Source: Onchidella celtica (taxonomy: Eukaryota; Mollusca; Gastropoda; Systellommatophora; Onchidiidae). From it: a DNA stretch of 64,000 nt. Below are positions 44,801 to 64,000 of this stretch, in pieces. The translations under genes and the position numbers were made by a program. Location: assembly GCA_963931925.1 (NCBI GenBank), contig OZ007574.1:33243961-33307960 (forward strand), given 5' to 3'. How positions within the stretch are numbered: position 1 is the stretch's first letter; each line of letters opens with the position of its first letter. The notes under the pieces were generated by a model. That model saw nothing but the letters and a program-made list of their open reading frames with translations. It made no database searches and was not told the origin of the DNA.

Positions 44801-45000
44801 CTAGTGTGTGCACAGTCTTGTTGACATTGAATGTTGAGTGACTTTAACATGGCCGCCGTGTAATGGATGCTAGCGGGCTCGATAATGGCTTGATTTTCGC
44901 CTGTGGCTTCTACAAGGGGCGAAATAATAACAAATAGGATGCACAAACCGATGATGGAACACTTCATGTCCATGGTGGAAAACTTTCAGCGGTGTGCTAG
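41843..45000 (-). mobile_element. Full-length LINE (CR1/L2/Rex-like), minus strand
   Basis: One long frame (42091-44973) is followed on the minus strand by a 3' tail with a small hairpin (TTTCCTTGTACAAGGA), ATAAA and about 7 TTATC repeats at 41843-41873. Such a stem-loop plus microsatellite tail is typical of the CR1/L2 group. The 5' limit and target duplication are not certain. Confidence 0.88.
42091..44973 (-). CDS. LINE endonuclease-reverse transcriptase, 960 aa
   Basis: It nicks target DNA and copies the element's RNA in the nucleus. The frame is uninterrupted. The N-terminus is hydrophobic (CSIIGLCILFVIISPLVEA), then a basic region (KQRKRGRRGG). Endonuclease motifs in order: TETWFDPS, GGGVCIYINKRW, QGDFNHATMDN, NTLDLFYC, LGNSDHLMIS. 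RT motifs: NDLRPVALTSIIFKCFE, motif A LLVAFSSAFNTI, motif B GAPQGCVLSPALYTLY and motif C KFADDSAILG. Motif A normally has Asp before FSSAF; here the codon is GCT (Ala), which should abolish polymerase activity. I saw no separate ORF1. Confidence 0.92.
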   Translation of the reverse strand: MDMKCSIIGLCILFVIISPLVEATGENQAIIEPASIHYTAAMLKSLNIQCQQDCAHTRYFFPDQKQRKRGRRGGIKVRNKRRKSRPFLPAVLFGNCRTLSNKLDELQCCTKRCHDYRDASAIAFTETWFDPSNTNDETSIDGFILYREDRTEASLKSKGGGVCIYINKRWAHANNITIVNNICTPDVEVLTVNVRPYYLPREFKNVVFNTVYIPPDANKTTAATTLHNIINTQESKWPDAVHIIQGDFNHATMDNIPHYTQYVTIPTGDENTLDLFYCNITGAYRSFPLPPLGNSDHLMISMQPKYRPVLRTYKADTKVIKTWTDEACDQLQACFDCTDWDIFTNTCTNLDDLVLTVNSYIQFCEDLIIPKKSVCVYPNSKPWLTKECLEAIVDKKRLQKKYSKSDLAKVNKQIKKRTKVCKKEYKDKIDASFKSNDMSSVWKGMKQVTGYDCMKNKVNVVNESEFANELNQFYCRFDKHDFSNQHQEIRDSFDFDNDECNICFDYDAVVKQFKSVKERKASGPDNIGSKVVRTCAEQLAKIFTFIFNKSFQNHYIPNIWRLSKILPVPKKPKISEMNDLRPVALTSIIFKCFEKLVLTELTKEVKQNLDPLQFAYKENRNTEDALLFLLHNIYSHLDTGKTCVRVLLVAFSSAFNTIQPHLMFQKLTNLHVSSFLKSWIFEFLTQRNQFVDINNTFSKLLTTNTGAPQGCVLSPALYTLYTNDFTVTHNNVYLLKFADDSAILGLLPNSGHEYSNIVQSFHCWCNNNYLLLNVKKTKELVFDFMKNNNDPVYPLTINNEEVEIVTEAKYIGITIDSLLNWHAHVTYVYKKANQRMYFLRKLRFLKVSKSILKIFYTMAIQSVLMCGFVCWGGNILQKDKNKINILIKKASKICICDLPYFDELYTGACIKKANIIINDPQHPLNKEYIRSVRSLRLLSKKTKTERYFKSFIPPSTRMLQ

Positions 45001-46055
45001 TATCCAAGACAAGGGAAAGCACATAAAAATTGACAGACAACAATGATCATGTCGCCATAGGTATGGGCTGACTTTTATAATGTCTAGCCACCTGCAAACT
45101 ACCGTCCAAATCCCTAGATTCGGTTGGTTCAGCCATGCGAGCTCATCTCGCCGTATTAATACATTCTATGTGTGAGTCGGTTACGGCCTTGCACTAAGAC
45201 AGAAAAGGTCGTCTTCTAAATAGGTTAATAAAAATTAAATCCAAAAATCTTATTAAATTGACTCAGCACGAAAAATTAACAACTCGTGCTTTCACGAACC
45301 ACTGAATGTCAACAGTCAATTACAACCACCTCACACCCTCTAACAATGCTATTAAATCACGAACTGGAGCTGCTCTGCCATCCCTGGTTTACCTACACAT
45401 ATTCCTTTTTAACCATCTACAGTTTTTATCTCAAAAAAAAAAAGCACTCAAAACATGTTGCTCACCAGAACAGCTCAAGGACACTTCACTAGATTAAAAA
45501 AAAAAACTCTGAATTCAACCCGTGGCCTAGCACGGTATTTATAATCCTAATGTGATCATGACAGTGTTCTTTTATGACTGAAAACACTGGCTAAGCCATG
45601 TATAAAAACAATAGGACATTGATAAAGATAATTGGAGAATGCTGATTTGATGTTCAAGTCCAGTCTGATGTTGTATTTATTTGTTTGAATCATTGTGAGG
45701 GCCTCATAAGTACTGTAAAGAGCAGTAAAAGCACATCAACAATTCAATGCCTATGACAATTAAAGGTTAGTACACATTTAGTTACATTTCATGTTATTTA
45801 TGTGCCCTTTTTTAATACTATAATACATGTCTAAAACTCAAAATGATTATCACGCTCGTTTTTTACTTTAATCCGTGTCGACCGCGCTAAGTTCAGGGGT
45901 TGAGATGATTTTCCACTGACACCCCTGATTTACAAAAACCGAGTTAGCCGTTTAGAATCCTGCAGCGATGACATGTAAAATTTCACACAAATCCGAACTG
46001 TATGAGGGGAGCTAAGTCTTATTAAAACTCCCTCGAGTTTTTACAAAATTATAAC
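45001..46055. other. Intergenic sequence without recognised features
   Basis: Perhaps includes the LINE 5' UTR up to about 45.15 kb. Nothing else recognised. Confidence 0.4.
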
Positions 46056-46420
46056 TAGCTGAGTTACTCGGCCCTGCCCGGAAGAAATATTTTTATTAAT
46101 TTCAGTTTTGGGTGGTTATCACGGATTTTCTTCCATCGCCTGTTCCTTTAGGTTTATTTTTGTTGTTGCTGTTATTTGTGTTAGAAATGTCATTCTGCAC
46201 TCTCTTTGCGCGATTATGTCCGACGCACCCCGTCTGATCCTCATGAAATGGCAATAATTAATTTGCTCACGGGTCAGTAGGTTTGATAGTGAACACATTG
46301 CAGAAAGTGATAACGTCATGCGTTCTTGGAGAAAAATGGACCGCGGGAAAAATTAGCGACCAGATGCTAACCCCCCAAAATACTTCCCTACCATTTCAAG
46401 TCTCCAAGCCTAAAACAGAA
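46056..46420. repeat. Dispersed repeat (CCCGGCCCTGCCC family), copy 2
   Basis: It starts GCTGAGTTACTCGGCCCTGC; colinear with 39690-40110. Confidence 0.65.
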
Positions 46421-47079
46421 CGGCAAAAGCGATTAGTCCAATTTGTTTTTTATTTTTGTGCAAACTTTCAGCAACATTGATTACGCTGCTAAATAAAGTT
46501 TGCAGGCTTGACTAAAGTTTGTATAGGCTGGTGCGATTGTCTTTTTTATTACACTAGATAGATGAGTGTATGCAATATGTATTCGGTGCCCATTTCACGC
46601 CAGATCCCGCTTGATATCGTTTAATGTGTTTCGCTGTAGGACTCACAACTCGTTCCGGAGGTATTTCTCAGTCCCTTTGACGTCGTCACCCTTAACTTCA
46701 CAGTCGGCGTCCCTATGCCAATCGGGACGTAGATTTCCGATGCGTTGGTGGGATTGCCATAAGGGCGAATTCCCTACATCAAAGCGACATCGGTGAGATG
46801 TCATAACAGGTGGATCTACGTACGAACGATGTCATTCCTATGAGCAAACTTGACGTCAACACAACCCCACCTGCCGAATTTGCGTAGGCTTTGCTAGCTG
46901 CGTTGGTTACACCTACCACCCCCACCTACCCCCCCCCCACCCCCACCTACCCCCCCCCCCCCCATGCTCACTCAGACAGACAATGGCAAAGATTTTATTC
47001 ATGGACATGTCTGAAGCCGTTAAAGTATTCGAAGCTGAACGGCCGTCCATATCACCCACAAAGTCTGGGGCATTATGCA

Positions 47080-47258
47080 GTGGCGTGCAGAAAGAGGGGG
47101 GGGGGGGGAGCAGAGGAGGCGATGGCCCCGGGGAATCATTTCAGAGGGCATCCAATCAAAGAGTGTCTAGCCCCTACGCTTGAGCCCGCTGGCACACAAT
47201 CAAGGAGTTGGCCCGCGGCATGGTGGGGCATTACCAAACCTCTGGACGTCACTGCAGC
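47080..47258. mobile_element. MITE with 15-bp TIRs, copy 1 of 3
   Basis: It starts TGCAGTGGCGTGCAG and ends CTGGACGTCACTGCA (13 of 15 paired). Other copies are at 56458-56622 and 58431-58612. Confidence 0.75.
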
Positions 47259-47474
47259 TTATGGAAAGGATTAATCGGACGACGATAGAATTCTTTAAAA
47301 AGAAGCTCATTACCAGTTCGCGAAGCGACGCCAAGACCTGAAAGAGTTCTATGACCTTTACAACTACAGATCCCACAACGCAGCAAAGCCTTCTATACAG
47401 TAACAACTGTTCCTCGGTCGGCCCGACTTCGCCCCACCCCGTAAAGGAAATGCGGTATTTACCGAGGTGAAAAC

Positions 47475-47930
47475 CCATGGAACATAACCATTACAATTAA
47501 ACTATTACTAAAATGACAAACTTTATTTCCATTTTTGTTTACTATAATGTGACACATTCAAACAAATACTAGCAGGACGGTTTAAATATCTTATTTCTTA
47601 ACTATAAGACTTAGTTACCAAAAGAATACAACACTGTTACTGAGATGACGAGGCTGTTCGTTATTAGACATCGTTTATCTCCCATTTTGTTTACAGTCAT
47701 GGGACATAACCAAGAAAATACAACATTACAACTAAGGCGTCAATGCTTATTTCCCATTTTGTTTACATCATAGGACACAATCAAGCAAATATTACATAAA
47801 TTACTAAGACAGCAAGATTTATACCCCATTTTGTTTACAATTATAGGACATAACCAAGATATTATTATTACAACAGAGTAGTTTTACTAATTCGTCAAGG
47901 CTTATCTCCCATTTTGTTGCGTCTATTGGT
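47475..47930. repeat. Degenerate tandem repeat, about 75-bp unit
   Basis: CCCATTTTGTTTACA and CATAGGACATAACCAAG-like segments recur about five times with divergence. Confidence 0.7.
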
Positions 47931-48242
47931 CCTTTATGAAGATTTGGTTCATGCATAGAACATGTCGTCTCTGCAGATGGCAATGGCATAAGTCAGATTT
48001 ATGCCAAAAGACAACTTACGGTTCATTACATTCATTCCAGAGCATGAGGGCTATCAGCTAATATTATTTACTATACAAATTTATAGAAAAAGAAATGCGT
48101 CAATAGGAAAATGTAACAATCCAATAGAATCATAATGGCATATATCACCAGATGACAGAAATAGTAACGGTTTCTTCTCAATATCTCAAAAGTGTCAAAA
48201 ATGACTTATGCCATTAGCATAGAGTAGTGACGATGTGTAGGT

Positions 48243-48251
48243 TATAAAAAA
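48243..48251 (+). promoter_or_regulatory. TATA-like motif upstream of gene 2
   Basis: TATAAAAAA lies 121 nt before the proposed gene 2 start codon. That would leave a 5' UTR of roughly 90 nt. It is a single motif in AT-rich DNA, so support is modest. Confidence 0.35.
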
Positions 48252-48363
48252 GTTTGGTGCTGTAAATAATATCAGAGTCTGGAGAATTTCAAACTCCGTG
48301 GCAGCAAGTCTGAAGCTCCAGCTCCAGGCGACGCTTCTGTGAGATGACAAGGAAACTTGTTGG

Positions 48364-61824
<13,461 letters not shown>

Positions 61825-62059
61825 GTTTCTTACCACTGCCATAGTGATTCTTTTGAATTATTACGTTTTCATATTGACGCATTCTTTTTCTATAATATTA
61901 CCTGATAGCCCTCATGCTCAGGAATGCAGTGAGCCGCCATTTGCCTTTTGGCTTAAGGGGGGCATCATACGAAGCCCGGAACGGCACAGGCAACTGCTGG
62001 TTGACAAGGAGCGCACAACACTATTTCCGATATTTTCTTAGTAAATCTGAGAAGACCAT

Positions 62060-62180
62060 TTCATACTAGCCCGGTCAGACACAGTCAGCTTGTGCCATTA
62101 TTTATTGGGAGTACATTTTGCTGGCAGCAACCGGCCGTGACATTCCGGGCTTAGTTTGATACCTCCCTAAGTCTGACATA
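62060..62180. repeat. Dispersed repeat related to 3700-3960
   Basis: CAGCAACCGGCCGTGACATT and TTTGATACCTCCCTAAG match the 3.9-kb copy. Confidence 0.5.
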
Positions 62181-62494
62181 TGCCATTATCGTAGAGCAGT
62201 GATGACATGTATAACGTCATTTTCACACAACTTAATCTCCGTGTGACTTGACAAAAATTTCCCAAATCTGGCACAGCTACGTGTTTCCGTTTGTTTTAAC
62301 AGACATAAGCTTTTTTATTTTTCAAGGCGTCTTTTTTTTTTTTTTTCTTAAAATAAGGAAAAGTTGGTAACAAAGTTATATAAATCAATGTGAACGAACA
62401 TCAAAGTCGCGCATTTGAACAACCTTTCAACACTGAATGGCACTTCATGATTCTTTAGCATCACAAGTCGTGTTTGTCACATAAGCTTACTATA

Positions 62495-62940
62495 GTGGAG
62501 CTAGGGGATGAACATGTAACCATCTAAAACTTCGCGACTACACGATCAAAAGTTATGAAACTTGGTGTACTGTCTGACGATAAGTTGCGTGGATACATTC
62601 ATTTTGGACAAAAATCAGTATTTATCACTATTTGTTTAATTTTTTTTTTGAGCCGCAAAAATAGAGAGAAGCATTTTCGTCGGTCGGAATCAAAAAGCAC
62701 GATCGGAAATTTCGTCCTTGACCTCTCTTTACACACTGGTAGACGAAAATCAACCTTAACACATCTGTGTATTTCTACGTGACATTGTGACGTAAGAGTA
62801 CGTTCTATAAATCATTGCATCGAATTCAAATGTCATTTTAATGTAGCCTAGATCTCGGTATACGGTTGGGCTTGGCACATGGAAAATTTTACAAGATTTA
62901 TTTGGCGCGGGTCGGCTAGAAATAGTAATCAAAGATACCA
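62495..62940. repeat. Dispersed repeat, copy 3 of 3
   Basis: The longest copy of the family at 24779 and 54880. Confidence 0.75.
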
Positions 62941-64000
62941 GGCACAAGCAAATAAAATTAAAGAAGAAGAAAAAAAAAAACAGCGTCGATAATGAGGACA
63001 TTGGGTGCGACATTTGTTGTCATGCTATGCATGTATCGTTCCATGCTCTATAAGGTAAGGTAAGACAAGATAGGTAAGTTCATTTTCACAGAGCGTATAA
63101 GAACACATACCCGTTACACACATCTTACATATCGTTACGTGAATATGTCATAAAAGTGACAGGGCATGATACCCCATTAAAATACGAAACATGATTAAAG
63201 AAAATGTAACCAAATAGAGCGTGAGGGGCGCAAAGTGGCTGTTATCGTGCCGACGCGCCGTATGACCCAAACTCAGACTCAACACTCATCATATGGCACA
63301 CATCTAGGTCTAGAATGTCTTGCTGAGGGGGATTGCGGACTGTACTACCGATCCTCTGCGTCGTTTCTCTAATCACCATTAGTACTACTAGCTGAGTTAC
63401 CCGGCCCTGCCCGGGAGAAATATCTTTATTGCTTATAACGATCTAGATATGGGACACAAAGTAAAGTTCCTTTCGACTCGGATTCCGCGCCAACTCTGGA
63501 GTTTGTTTACCCTTTTTCGCTAAAGTTTACTGGCGATCCATGTTTTCGTTAATCCACAATTTGCTTCCTTCAGTTAATGAACGATGAGAAAAACTGCATC
63601 ACGATACTAAAAATAGACCATGGTAGCGTGCCCCTGTTCTAAAATGAACAAATTACCCACAGTTTGCAGCATTTTTATATTATCCCTTACATGACAGTAA
63701 GTCGAGTTATAGGCGATGAGGAGCTCCATGACAATATGATCTAGAAAAAAATCCATAGCATGTTTACCATGCAATGCTATACGAATCTCAGACTAAAATA
63801 GGTTTAATCAATGACCGTTCTGCCGTCCATAGCGGAGCGGCGTAACTGATAAGAATAAAGAGAGTACTTACACCGCTCTGCCTTTTGCACGGCAGTGTTG
63901 GTCTGATAGTTCCACCTGAACATGATTCGTCTTTTTCAATATTTTCTGACACGACCACCGCGCATGTTGTCCTTTCTGAAGGAGTCCGAAATCTACAAGT
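62941..64000. other. No exon recognised; short repeat fragment
   Basis: A CCCGGCCCTGCCCGGG fragment of the 46-kb family is at about 63388-63425. M4 of gene 2 was not found here. Confidence 0.4.

Noticed and set aside
61825-62041. Hydrophobic extension (LTTAIVILLNYYVFIL) as M3 or M4 of gene 2
   Set aside because: It lacks the conserved residues of either helix and follows the loop exon in the wrong order for M3; more likely intron read-through.
63850-64000. Possible minus-strand exon at the right edge
   Set aside because: A stretch is open on the minus strand near a gtaagt, but I recognise no motif and the window ends.

Overview
The window is animal nuclear DNA: spliced genes with GT-AG introns, dense microsatellites, tRNA-derived SINEs, LINEs, a Gypsy element and many small DNA transposons. 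The two genes are divergent nicotinic-type Cys-loop receptor subunits. Large families of such subunits with poorly conserved ligand-binding residues, in a genome rich in tetranucleotide and GA arrays, suggest a mollusc, perhaps a gastropod. That placement is inference, not proof.

Gene 1 occupies about 1.6-34.4 kb on the + strand. I rebuilt it exon by exon from splice sites and phase: 16 exons of 143, 45, 110, 189, 117, 245, 178, 33, 75, 33, 75, 78, 63, 45, 31 and 399 nt join into one open frame of 618 codons plus stop. It encodes the extracellular domain with its Cys-loop, M1-M3, a long cytoplasmic loop and M4. Only the signal-peptide exon is missing and presumably lies left of the window. 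The loop is built from small exons of identical phase (2-2). Two of them (33 and 75 nt) lie in a recent 2.3-kb tandem duplication (about 17.8-22.7 kb). The introns hold MITEs, a decayed mariner, foldback structures, minisatellites and, in the last intron, a 4.37-kb Gypsy element with identical 120-bp LTRs.

From 34.4 to 48.2 kb I found no host exon. This stretch holds a tRNA-SINE, an internally deleted Harbinger element, a full-length LINE on the minus strand (about 41.8-45.0 kb), degenerate tandem repeats and dispersed repeats.

Gene 2 starts at 48.36 kb on the + strand behind a TATA-like motif. It has a signal-peptide exon, then exons of 143, 45, 110, 177, 117 and 242 nt, which match gene 1 almost length for length and in phase. 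A likely loop exon follows at 61.60 kb, but no M3 exon was found between M2 and this exon, so gene 2 looks broken or truncated unless the assembly has lost sequence. M4 was not found before the window ends. A 3.3-kb LINE with an 11-bp target-site duplication sits in its first intron.

The two genes are tandem paralogues that probably form pentameric channel subunits. The most unusual features are the symmetric, phosphosite-carrying loop exons of gene 1, the missing M3 of gene 2, and tetranucleotide arrays that repeatedly abut gene 1 splice sites.
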